Shown piece by piece: positions 29,979 to 37,613 of a DNA stretch of 39,648 nucleotides. Position 1 is the stretch's first letter. Every line of letters starts with the position of its first letter. Location of the stretch: NCBI GenBank assembly GCA_044368415.1, contig JBIPLJ010000143.1, positions 1 through 39,648 of the forward strand, written 5' to 3'. The notes under the pieces are model-generated. The model had not been told where the DNA came from, made no database searches, and worked only from the letters and a program-made list of their open reading frames with translations. The translations under genes were made by a program, and so were the position numbers. Origin of the DNA: UBA4615 sp044368415 (lineage in GTDB: Bacteria; Pseudomonadota; Gammaproteobacteria; Burkholderiales; Burkholderiaceae_E).

Positions 29979-32148
29979 GCGTAAACGGACGCTACCCCCT
30001 GTCATACCTGAAATTGCTAGAGCGTATCAGAATGATCCGTTAACTCAAATTGCTTTAAATCAAGTCGGTACTGGTAGCAGTACGGCTCCAGTAGCTGGCG
30101 GTAAGTACGCTTGGGCAGACGGTATTGCGCGCGCAATTCAAGGCGTTGCAGGCGGATACATAACAAAAAGGCAAAACGAAAAGTACGGCGCGCAAGAAGA
30201 GGAATTGCTAGCTTTGCGTAAGCAACGTGGCGTCGATGGTATGAGTGGTAACCCTGTTCCCCAACCTGCCCCTGTTCCCCAACCTGCCCCTGTTCCCCAA
30301 CCTGCCCCTGTTCCCCAACCTGCCCCTGTTCCCCAACCAATGCCCGTGCCACAAATGGCCTCTCAGGCCGCAGCCGTTCTTGGGGTGCCAGCACCGCAAC
30401 CTGCGCCGCAAATGCCACCACAACCCCTTACTCCAGTCAATTCCGGGTCTATCGGACCGATGGCTTCACTAGGTCCGATGCAGGGAGGCATACCTAGACG
30501 GCCTCCCCCTTTCGCTTCAACCCCGGCCCCTACTAAGGGTGACCGGGTGAGTGTGTCTTTTGTCGATCCGCTCGCAGGCGCTGGTAAGCCAACTAGCGGG
30601 TATGGCCCGCGCAAGGCTCCCGCGAAAGGCGCGTCCACTTTTCACGGTGGGCAAGACTTTGCGGCCCCGCGCGGCGCACCCGTACTTGCGGCTGCGGAAG
30701 GTACAGTAATACGCGCATGGAACGATACTAAAAATGGGGGTGGTAATTCTGTACTTGTGCGTCACCCTGATGGCAGTACAACGGGCTATGCTCACATGGA
30801 TGGTTTTCAAGTAGCAAGAGGTGACACTGTACAAGCGGGTCAACCTATTGGTGCTGTAGGAAGTACAGGACGGTCAACAGGCCCACATTTGCATTTTACA
30901 TATCGTGATCCATCGGGTCGCAAATTAAACCCTATGCAAGCGATTAAGTTTGGGCAACCCAATACTGCAACTAACCAACAGCAAAACACGCAACAGCCTC
31001 AAATGGCGGGTATGCAGCCAACTAACCCTGAAATTGAGTTACCGCCCGAACCTGAAGCTGTTGAACGCCCCGATGCGCCTGAAGCACGCGGCCCTACACG
31101 ATCACGGTTACTCGACAGCGCATATCGTATTATGGCCGATGGTAACAGGTACGAAAGTGCTTCAGGACAAGATATGTACAATCGCGGTTTGTCTGAGCAA
31201 ACTCAACTTGATGAAGCTGCGACAGAACGTGATCAACGTTTGCGTGATGCAGCATACCAAAACAATTTTAGTTTATACGCTAATGACCGTCAGGCTCGCA
31301 CTACAAATGCGTTTGAAAACCGCCGTTCTGCGCGTGATCGCAACTATCAAGTCCAAGACCGTGAAGACGGTCAACAGTTTACTACTAGCGAGCGTGTTGC
31401 TGGAGAAAACTTTGAAGCAGGGCAAGCTGGTATTCAGCGAAACTTTCAAGCAGGACAAGCTGGTATTCAGCGACAGTTTGAAGCGAAGCAAGCGGAACTT
31501 GAACGTCAAGACCGTGAACGTGCTAGAGTTTTGTCGCAACAGTGGAATAGCAGAGAAGCTGAAAAAGATCGTAACTTTAGAGGTGCAATTGCAGCCGCAG
31601 AAGCCCAAGCTAAACGAAGTGATTTTCTCTCGACCGATGCAGGGCAAAAACTGTTTAAAGAGGCTTCTGAAAGCATTGAAAAAAGTACGACTGCCATACA
31701 GAAACTTGATGCTTTCTCAGAACAAATGTCAAAAACGGATACAGGTGGGTTAATTCTCAGTACTGTTGGAGGGGTAGTTAAATGGTCTAATTCCGGTTTA
31801 CAAATACTGTCTTCACTAAGTGCGGACTTAACTAAAGCAGCGTCACAAGATTTAAAAGGCGCAATATCGAACGCTGATATTAAGTTTTTGCAAGAGACCG
31901 TGCCTAATATCGGAAAAACACGTAATGCAAATACGGCAATTATCGCACGCATGCGTTCAATATACGAGCGAGTAAACCAGTATCAAACTGCAAAACTTAG
32001 TGCAATAGCTGAGGGCAGGGGACTTGACTTCCTTCGCGAGTGGCAGGCGTATTCTAAAGAAGTACCTCTTTCAGGTAGTGGACCTAGTTTTGATGAATGG
32101 AGTTCATCTGTACCTTCTTATGGTGTTAACGGTAGTAGGATAAAATAA
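29959..32148 (+). CDS. Virion-associated M23 peptidase (tail lysin)
   Basis: A protein of 729 residues. A Pro/Gln-rich linker with PVPQPA repeats (about 99-128) leads into a LytM/M23 domain at about 215-325, with HGGQDF (His and Asp zinc ligands, about 227-232), the GYAHMDG segment and PHLHF (about 308). The second half is a long Arg/Glu/Gln-rich coiled coil (AGIQRNFQAGQAGIQRQFEA). A structural protein carrying such a domain would cut peptidoglycan during DNA entry. All zinc ligands are present. Confidence 0.85.
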   Translation: MQQQQDKRKRTLPPVIPEIARAYQNDPLTQIALNQVGTGSSTAPVAGGKYAWADGIARAIQGVAGGYITKRQNEKYGAQEEELLALRKQRGVDGMSGNPVPQPAPVPQPAPVPQPAPVPQPAPVPQPMPVPQMASQAAAVLGVPAPQPAPQMPPQPLTPVNSGSIGPMASLGPMQGGIPRRPPPFASTPAPTKGDRVSVSFVDPLAGAGKPTSGYGPRKAPAKGASTFHGGQDFAAPRGAPVLAAAEGTVIRAWNDTKNGGGNSVLVRHPDGSTTGYAHMDGFQVARGDTVQAGQPIGAVGSTGRSTGPHLHFTYRDPSGRKLNPMQAIKFGQPNTATNQQQNTQQPQMAGMQPTNPEIELPPEPEAVERPDAPEARGPTRSRLLDSAYRIMADGNRYESASGQDMYNRGLSEQTQLDEAATERDQRLRDAAYQNNFSLYANDRQARTTNAFENRRSARDRNYQVQDREDGQQFTTSERVAGENFEAGQAGIQRNFQAGQAGIQRQFEAKQAELERQDRERARVLSQQWNSREAEKDRNFRGAIAAAEAQAKRSDFLSTDAGQKLFKEASESIEKSTTAIQKLDAFSEQMSKTDTGGLILSTVGGVVKWSNSGLQILSSLSADLTKAASQDLKGAISNADIKFLQETVPNIGKTRNANTAIIARMRSIYERVNQYQTAKLSAIAEGRGLDFLREWQAYSKEVPLSGSGPSFDEWSSSVPSYGVNGSRIK
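30253..30342. repeat. 18-bp tandem repeat (PVPQPA)
   Basis: Four identical 18-bp units (CCTGTTCCCCAACCTGCC) and a fifth that diverges at its end, inside the M23 peptidase gene. They encode an extended Pro-rich linker. Identical units suggest slippage and length change. Confidence 0.9.
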
Positions 32149-34289
32149 TGCCTTTAGTGCGTATGCCAAACGGTCAGTATGTAAGAGTTGCGGACGGCAC
32201 GCCCCCGGACGTAGTTGCACGCATTCGTGAACAGTATCCGGCAAAAGCACAAAGCGCCGCACCTGCACAACCTAGTGCTGCTGATAGCCGCAGAGCCCAA
32301 GTTGATAGTATTGTACAAGAACGTAAACAGCGTAAAAAAAGCCCCTTTAAAGTAACTCAAGGTTTTGATGACGCCTTACGTGGTGGCAACCAAAACATGA
32401 TGAGTAATCTTACGGGCGGTTTAAGTGATGCGGCTGATGCAGGTGTAAATGCAGCAAAACAAGCTTTCAAGGGTAAAGACTTTCGAGAGCAATATAATCT
32501 GTACAAAGACGCCATTGATCAAGAGCGTGCAGAGTTTACGCAAGAAAATCCAGTATTTGGAGGCGTAAGTAGCGTTGCCGGTATGCTTCTTAACCCTATA
32601 GGTGCTTCAACAGGTATAGGTAAGTTAGCGGCAAAAATTGCACCAAAACTCGTTAACCCTATGGTAGCGAGTAAAGTAGGGCAAGCTATAGGTAAGATTG
32701 GAAACTCTGCAATTGGTTTAGGTGCACGTGCGGGCTTCAATCAAGGCGTAATTGCGGGCGCTATCGACAGTATCGGGTCACCTGAAAATGCGGTGTCTAA
32801 TACGCTTAATCAGGGCGGTATATCGGCATTGTTTGGTGCAGGCGGTGGCGCTCTTATTGGGGGTGCAGGTAAAGTTGGTCAAATTATTAAAGATCGTATG
32901 CCAGAAAATGCGGTACGTGTTGCGTACAGTAAAATGGCAGAGTTACTTGATAAAAGTATTAATCCTGAAACTAAAAAACCGTTTACGCCGTTAGAAGCCG
33001 TAAACGAAATGAAGGTTCGTGCAAAAGAGGGCAATGATCCTATGATAATGGACATCAGCCCTAATTTACGCGATACGGGCGTATACATAGCGAACAACCC
33101 TAAGTCCGACATGGCGAGTGAAATGTCTTTGCGAGGAGAAGAGCGTCTAGCCGCGTCCCCAGACCGCTTCAACGCTAAAGTACGCAAAACGTTAGGTGAC
33201 GCAAACGCTTTTGAGCGTAAGAAACAAATACGTGGCGACCTTAAAGAAGAAAATGCTATCGGGTATTCCAAAGAAGTCATGGAAAAGCCGTTTTCATGGA
33301 CGTTTGAGTTGGGAGAATACTTTAAAAAGAATAACCCCACAGTGCAAGATGCTGTTAGACGTGCTGAAAAATTGGTGCGCTCAGAAGATCGCAACCCTAC
33401 GCAACTGGGTTTTCAGCTTAATAAAGATGGCGAGATGGAGTTTGTAGGTACTCCTAATATGTACGTGTTTGACAAAATACGAAAAGGTTTCAATGAAGCC
33501 ATAGGTGAAGCTATGCGCTCCGGCAATAAAGAAACTGCTAAAATGTACTCGCAACAACGGGTACTGTTGACAGATGAAATTGCCAAAGTCAACCCGATAC
33601 ATACAAACTCTCTAAAGGCACAACGCGACCTATACCAACAAGAAGAGAGCGTTGAATTAGGTGAAAACTTCATTAAGTTGTTGCGGGAAAACCCGCGCAA
33701 ACTTTTTGATGACATACGCAAACCAGAAGTAAAACAAGAGGACTTACGCTTAGGTGTTGCAGATGCATTATTGCGTTTACATGAAAAAGGCGATAATCCT
33801 GTTAAACTATTACGTGCCGCCATGCGATCTAAAGAGCAACGTATGGTACTTGCGCATGTGTTTAAAAGCAATAAAAAGCTAAATGAGTTTGACGGGTTTA
33901 TGCGCAATGAAATACGTCAACGTGAAACGGATCAAATGTTATCTACTAGGGCACGCAATCGTGCCGATTTGTTGCGAGATAACCCCGATCAAGATGCAGC
34001 TCAAGGGGTTGCAGATATAGGCAAAGCGGCTGCACAAGGTCTAGCCTTTGGTGGGCCTATTGGTGCTGCATCCCGCGCCGTCCGTTCGTTGGACATGCTT
34101 TCTAGAGGCATAGGACCAGATGCTGAAAGAGAACTAGCTAAAGCGCTTATAGGTCGTGGGGAAGGTCTTGTGAAAGGTGTCGGTACGGCTAAAAAGTATG
34201 CTAAACAGCGCGCTGAACGCGCAAAGGCGCGCGAAATACTGGCTGGTAAACTTGCGGGCGGTTATGTCACTGGTTTTGCAGAGGAATAA
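32148..34289 (+). CDS. Probable ejection (internal virion) protein
   Basis: A protein of 713 residues. It begins MPLVRMPNGQYVRVADGTPPDVVARI, a start found on large internal proteins of podoviruses. A Gly/Ala-rich central region (about 150-260, GVSSVAGMLLNPIGASTGIG) looks membrane-active. The rest is helical and charged. It overlaps the M23 gene (TAATG) and precedes the fibre gene, the usual position of ejection proteins that form the DNA conduit. Confidence 0.65.
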   Translation: MPLVRMPNGQYVRVADGTPPDVVARIREQYPAKAQSAAPAQPSAADSRRAQVDSIVQERKQRKKSPFKVTQGFDDALRGGNQNMMSNLTGGLSDAADAGVNAAKQAFKGKDFREQYNLYKDAIDQERAEFTQENPVFGGVSSVAGMLLNPIGASTGIGKLAAKIAPKLVNPMVASKVGQAIGKIGNSAIGLGARAGFNQGVIAGAIDSIGSPENAVSNTLNQGGISALFGAGGGALIGGAGKVGQIIKDRMPENAVRVAYSKMAELLDKSINPETKKPFTPLEAVNEMKVRAKEGNDPMIMDISPNLRDTGVYIANNPKSDMASEMSLRGEERLAASPDRFNAKVRKTLGDANAFERKKQIRGDLKEENAIGYSKEVMEKPFSWTFELGEYFKKNNPTVQDAVRRAEKLVRSEDRNPTQLGFQLNKDGEMEFVGTPNMYVFDKIRKGFNEAIGEAMRSGNKETAKMYSQQRVLLTDEIAKVNPIHTNSLKAQRDLYQQEESVELGENFIKLLRENPRKLFDDIRKPEVKQEDLRLGVADALLRLHEKGDNPVKLLRAAMRSKEQRMVLAHVFKSNKKLNEFDGFMRNEIRQRETDQMLSTRARNRADLLRDNPDQDAAQGVADIGKAAAQGLAFGGPIGAASRAVRSLDMLSRGIGPDAERELAKALIGRGEGLVKGVGTAKKYAKQRAERAKAREILAGKLAGGYVTGFAEE

Positions 34290-34294
34290 GTAAT

Positions 34295-35032
34295 ATGCCT
34301 TTTGACGGTTCCGGTAACTTTTCGAGAGTACAAAACTTCGTAGCTGATAAAAATGGCGGCGTTAAGATCGTTGCTGCACGTATGGATGGTGAGTTTGATA
34401 ACTTTGCAAACGGGTTAAACCAACTGTTTTTGCGCAGCGGTGTGGCTGGCATGACTGGCAACCTTAACATGGGTAATAACGGAATAAGTGCTCTGGGTAA
34501 TGGCACTGTGGCCGTACCCGCGATTAGGTTTAATACCGACGCAACATCTGGGATATTTATGCCCGGTTCTGGTATTGTTGCCACATCTATTTTAGGTGTT
34601 GAACGGCTACGCGTTAATAATACTGGAGTTGGAATAACAGGTAACTTTGCCGTTAGTGGTAATACAGTGTTTACTGGCGTTGTTTCGGATGCTAACTCAA
34701 ATGAATTAGGGTACAAAGATTTGCCTCAAAATGCGCAATCAGGTGCGTACACACTAGTACTTACAGACAGAGGTAAACATTTGTACTTAACTGGAGGTGC
34801 AGCGGCGGTTACTGTTCCACCTAACGCTAGTGTGGCTTTTAACTTAGGTACTGCTATAACTTTAGTTAATGACGGAAGTGGTGTGCGCACAATTACTCAA
34901 GGTGCGGGAGTTACTTTAAAGTTCGCGGGTACTGGTGTGGCAGGCAACCGTATTTTAGCCGTAGGAGGTATTGCTACTTTACTAAAAGTTGGGACAGATA
35001 CTTGGTATGTTTCTGGCGTGGGGTTAACGTAA
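34295..35032 (+). CDS. Tail fibre, T7-like N-terminus
   Basis: A protein of 245 residues. The start MPFDGSGNFSRVQNFVADKN matches the virion-attachment segment of T7-type fibres. A beta-rich shaft follows (MTGNLNMGNNGISALGNG, TDATSGIFMPGSG). It is short for a full fibre, so it probably works together with the Gly-rich protein encoded next (TAATG overlap). Confidence 0.8.
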   Translation: MPFDGSGNFSRVQNFVADKNGGVKIVAARMDGEFDNFANGLNQLFLRSGVAGMTGNLNMGNNGISALGNGTVAVPAIRFNTDATSGIFMPGSGIVATSILGVERLRVNNTGVGITGNFAVSGNTVFTGVVSDANSNELGYKDLPQNAQSGAYTLVLTDRGKHLYLTGGAAAVTVPPNASVAFNLGTAITLVNDGSGVRTITQGAGVTLKFAGTGVAGNRILAVGGIATLLKVGTDTWYVSGVGLT

Positions 35033-35754
35033 TGTCTGGTATTATGGGAATAATATTAGCAGGCGGTTCGAGAAACGTTGATCTCACGTATCTTGTAGTC
35101 GCGGGGGGTGGTGGTGGGGGAGGCCCCAATGCCAACCCGAGCTTCCTGCCGGGGCGCGGCGGTGCAGGTGGATACCGTACTGGAACCACTTCTGTAACTG
35201 CTCTGTTTTCTGCTTCCATTACGGTTGGTCTAGGCGGGAGTGGTGGTGCTGCTAATACCGGCGGTCAAAATGGAGGTAATTCGTCGTTTGGTCCAATAGC
35301 GTCCTGTACTGGTGGCGGTGGCGGGGGAGCATATGGTAGCGGGGGAGCTAGCGGCGGTTCTGGTGGAGGAAAGGGCGGTAACAGTGGAGGAGGCGTAGGA
35401 GGCGGTGGTGCCGGGATTAGCGGTGAAGGAAACAACGGTGGGGGACCTTCAGGCGGCGATTTAAACTTTTTTGGCGGCGGCGGCGGTGCTGGCGGACCGG
35501 GAGGGACTAACAGTAACGGCCCCGGTGTTGCTAACTCAATTTCAGGCGTATCTGTTACTTACGCGGCGGGTGGCGCAGGTAACGTGCCAAACACTGGGAA
35601 CGGCGGTGTCGCGGGTGGCGCAGGTGCATCTGGCATTGTGATCATCTCCTACCCAACAGGTTCAATGACCGCAACAGGCGGCACGATCACAACCAGCGGC
35701 GGCAATACGATCCACACATTCACCACCAATGGCACATTCACAAGAACATCATAG
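35032..35754 (+). CDS. Glycine-rich fibre-tip protein
   Basis: A protein of 240 residues from ATG 35032, where the fibre stop overlaps the start. After a short hydrophobic N-terminus (MSGIMGIILAGGSRNVDLTYLVV), most of residues 25-190 are Gly clusters separated by Asn/Ser/Ala. The C-terminus (GIVIISYPTG, HTFTTNGTFT) is the usual end of the phage glycine-rich domain. It is probably a receptor-binding tip; similar Gly-rich proteins form polyglycine-helix lattices in some adhesins. Confidence 0.75.
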   Translation: MSGIMGIILAGGSRNVDLTYLVVAGGGGGGGPNANPSFLPGRGGAGGYRTGTTSVTALFSASITVGLGGSGGAANTGGQNGGNSSFGPIASCTGGGGGGAYGSGGASGGSGGGKGGNSGGGVGGGGAGISGEGNNGGGPSGGDLNFFGGGGGAGGPGGTNSNGPGVANSISGVSVTYAAGGAGNVPNTGNGGVAGGAGASGIVIISYPTGSMTATGGTITTSGGNTIHTFTTNGTFTRTS

Positions 35755-35770
35755 ATGTACGGGGTTTAAA

Positions 35771-36094
35771 ATGGAAGAAAAGTTTTCTTGGGCAACAGTA
35801 GTTCCTTGGGTAGTTGTAGGAGGTATAGGTATGCTGGGCCGTTTAATGTATCATGCAAGTCAGGTGCAATCTGGTAAGCGAAAGCCTTTTTCATGGATAC
35901 TGTTTTGGGATGTACCTATTGCTCTTGGTATGGGGTGGATTGCATTAGGACTAGGCACGTACCTACAGGTATCGTGGGAAGTGACTGTTTCTCTCGCACT
36001 TATTATTTCGTACTTAGGGCCATACACTATTGATACAGTATTTGCTGCATGGTCGAAAAACAAAAACACTTTAAAGGAGCCGAACAATGGATAA
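35771..36094 (+). CDS. Holin, three membrane segments
   Basis: A protein of 107 residues from ATG 35771. Three hydrophobic segments are visible (WATVVPWVVVGGIGMLGRLM, FWDVPIALGMGWIALGLGTY, VSLALIISYLGPYTIDTVF), with a basic loop between the first two. The architecture resembles LydA-type (class III) holins. It precedes the endolysin candidate and overlaps its start, which supports the role. Confidence 0.75.
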   Translation: MEEKFSWATVVPWVVVGGIGMLGRLMYHASQVQSGKRKPFSWILFWDVPIALGMGWIALGLGTYLQVSWEVTVSLALIISYLGPYTIDTVFAAWSKNKNTLKEPNNG

Positions 36095-36461
36095 GTTTTG
36101 GGTTTGGGATCAAAGTCGCGGCGTCATGCTGGACCCCGCTGGTGGATGGTTTGCAGGCGGTTACAGTGGTAGGGGTGACGGGTTGAATAACCCTGCTATG
36201 CAGCACGTTGTGTCTACCGGGCCTATCCCACAAGGATGGTATCGTATTGGACCTTTGACGTCATCGAAGCGCACTGGTAAGAATATATCAAACTTAACAC
36301 CATTGCCAGAAACCAATACGTTCGGTAGGTCCGCTTTTCAACTCCATGGAGACAACGCAAAAGGTAACCGTACGGCGTCTAGTGGGTGCATTATCATGGC
36401 TCCGGCCAAGCGCATTGCGCTAATTAACAGCAACGTGGATTTGTTAAAGGTGGTGGCATGA
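36087..36461 (+). CDS. Endolysin candidate, Tlde1/DUF2778 domain
   Basis: A protein of 124 residues. FQLHGDN (His87) and ASSGCIIM (Cys101) match the catalytic pair of DUF2778/Tlde1, an L,D-transpeptidase-like fold that cuts or exchanges peptidoglycan cross-links. No signal peptide is visible, so release would need the holin. It lies between holin and spanins and is the only lysis-type enzyme there, so it probably serves as endolysin, an uncommon choice. The first part (WDQSRGVMLDPAGGWFAGGY) also fits the family. Confidence 0.8.
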   Translation: MDKFWVWDQSRGVMLDPAGGWFAGGYSGRGDGLNNPAMQHVVSTGPIPQGWYRIGPLTSSKRTGKNISNLTPLPETNTFGRSAFQLHGDNAKGNRTASSGCIIMAPAKRIALINSNVDLLKVVA

Positions 36462-36811
36462 TCAGCATGGGTGTACGGATTGCGGTTGTACTTGCCATAC
36501 TCGGGGCAGGTGCACTTATCCAACTTAAATCAATAGAGATTGCTAAGTTAAAAAGTGACGTAGCCTTTCAAAAGCAAGTAGTGGCTACGCTTGCAACGCG
36601 GGTAGTTGCGTCAGAAGGTCGCCGCGCTACAGAAATTGCGCAGTGTACCGATAGTGTTGCAGGACTTATTGAACAGCACAAAACCGAGCTAGAGCAAGTT
36701 AGCAAAGCAACTTTAGCAAAGGTAAGCCTTACGGGCAAATGCCCGGCACTTGCAAAAAACCAGCCCGAACGCAAAGCCGCATGGGATGCTATTCTAGGGA
36801 GTGCGGAATGA
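36458..36811 (+). CDS. i-spanin (Rz-like)
   Basis: A protein of 117 residues with an N-terminal membrane anchor (IAVVLAILGAGALIQL) and a long coiled coil (SDVAFQKQVVATLATRVVAS), as in inner-membrane spanins. It overlaps both the endolysin and the o-spanin gene (ATGA). The pair would fuse the inner and outer membranes at lysis. The sequence itself is not conserved with Rz. Confidence 0.75.
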   Translation: MISMGVRIAVVLAILGAGALIQLKSIEIAKLKSDVAFQKQVVATLATRVVASEGRRATEIAQCTDSVAGLIEQHKTELEQVSKATLAKVSLTGKCPALAKNQPERKAAWDAILGSAE

Positions 36812-37080
36812 GGATCATGATTTTATGCGCGGGTCTGGTACTCGCGGGATGCCAGACCACTCAAACGCTGCCCGCTGTCGCGCCATTGGCGTGCGACCCT
36901 ATCATAACGCAACCACTTGACCCTAAACCAAAGCGGCCTGCAGACCTCGATCAATTCACGCTAGAAAACAATCTTGTTGCAGAGTTACTCACGGATTATG
37001 CCAGTAAGTTGTCGCGTTCATGGGATCAATTGTACGCACGCGCCGTAGCAGGTAAAGCTCACTGCGCGGGCAAACACTAA
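36808..37080 (+). CDS. o-spanin (Rz1-like lipoprotein)
   Basis: The start is ATG 36808, overlapping the i-spanin stop (ATGA); a longer frame from 36739 merely reads through the neighbour. The product has a lipoprotein signal (MRIMILCAGLVLAGC) with lipobox LAGC, so Cys15 would be acylated. The mature part is Pro-rich at first (PLDPKPKRPAD), then helical. It is typical for an outer-membrane spanin in size and position. Confidence 0.8.
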   Translation: MRIMILCAGLVLAGCQTTQTLPAVAPLACDPIITQPLDPKPKRPADLDQFTLENNLVAELLTDYASKLSRSWDQLYARAVAGKAHCAGKH

Positions 37081-37082
37081 TT

Positions 37083-37115
37083 TACTCACGCTAACGGGCG
37101 ACGTGAGTATTATTT
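37083..37115 (+). terminator. Weak terminator-like hairpin
   Basis: An 8-bp stem (TACTCACG at 37083-37090 with CGTGAGTA at 37102-37109) with a loop of 11 bases, followed by TTATTT. It lies between the o-spanin gene and the last small gene. Termination is probably partial. Confidence 0.45.
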
Positions 37116-37139
37116 AACGCCCACAAAAGGAACGCAAAA

Positions 37140-37301
37140 ATGGAATACTTGACACCTCAAATTGCTGCTGCACTTACTGCTCTGTACGCGGTTGCAACTT
37201 TTCTAGCCAAAGTTATCCCCGACAGTGAAACAGGCTTTCTTGGCACTGTTCGCAAAATTGCCAAGTTTGTCAGTCTGTATGTGCCAAACAACACTAAATA
37301 A
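37140..37301 (+). CDS. Small membrane protein, 53 aa
   Basis: A 53-residue frame with ATG at 37140 and AAAAGGAACGC upstream. One hydrophobic segment (about residues 7-23, QIAAALTALYAVATFLAKVI) is followed by a basic amphipathic helix (FLGTVRKIAKFVSLYV). It is the last gene of the late arm. It may be an antiholin, second holin or pinholin-like protein, judged by position and architecture only. Confidence 0.6.
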   Translation: MEYLTPQIAAALTALYAVATFLAKVIPDSETGFLGTVRKIAKFVSLYVPNNTK

Positions 37302-37350
37302 AGCAGGCTACGTGCGCTAGGGTTATTCAGTAACCCTAGCGTGCTTTTTT
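37300..37350. terminator. Bidirectional terminator between the two arms
   Basis: A perfect 10-bp stem (GCTAGGGTTA at 37316-37325 with TAACCCTAGC at 37331-37340) with outer AAGCA/TGCTT pairing. It is followed by GTGC and six T on the plus strand and by TGCTTTATTTA on the minus strand. The stop codon of the minus-strand gene lies in the loop. It ends both the late and the early transcripts. Confidence 0.85.
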
Positions 37351-37613
37351 AAGATACGTTTGCCCATTCTACCCATTGCTGTTCTTCTCCATACATACCA
37401 TAAACCTAATACTAGTTTAACTTGTTCGGCGGGCATATCAAAATAGCTTCCGATGTCCGCAAACGCTTCGTATATCCCAAACCCCATGTGTCTCGCACCT
37501 TTTCTGGCGTCATCTTCACCTACCATAGCTGGTATGTTGTATGCTCGCCACGATGCGTCATCCCACAAAGTATCTTCTTTGTATTTCTGCGCAAACTCGA
37601 CAAAGTTCATCAT
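37323..37613 (-). CDS. Unknown protein, last gene of the early arm
   Basis: A protein of 96 residues, helical and basic at the C-terminus (RRTAMGRMGKRILKKHARVTE). It overlaps the helicase stop (ATGA). No family recognised. Aromatic residues in the middle (LGLWYVWRR) may pack a small helical domain. Coupling to the helicase suggests a helper role (inference). Confidence 0.7.
   Translation of the reverse strand: MMNFVEFAQKYKEDTLWDDASWRAYNIPAMVGEDDARKGARHMGFGIYEAFADIGSYFDMPAEQVKLVLGLWYVWRRTAMGRMGKRILKKHARVTE

Noticed and set aside
30950..31753. A 267-codon frame inside the M23 peptidase gene
   Set aside because: It lies in an alternate frame of a coiled-coil region, is Lys/Leu-rich without domain features and has no ribosome site. 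It is a shadow frame.
36739..36807. N-terminal extension of the o-spanin
   Set aside because: It reads through the end of the i-spanin gene. The lipoprotein signal starts at 36808 with an ATGA overlap.
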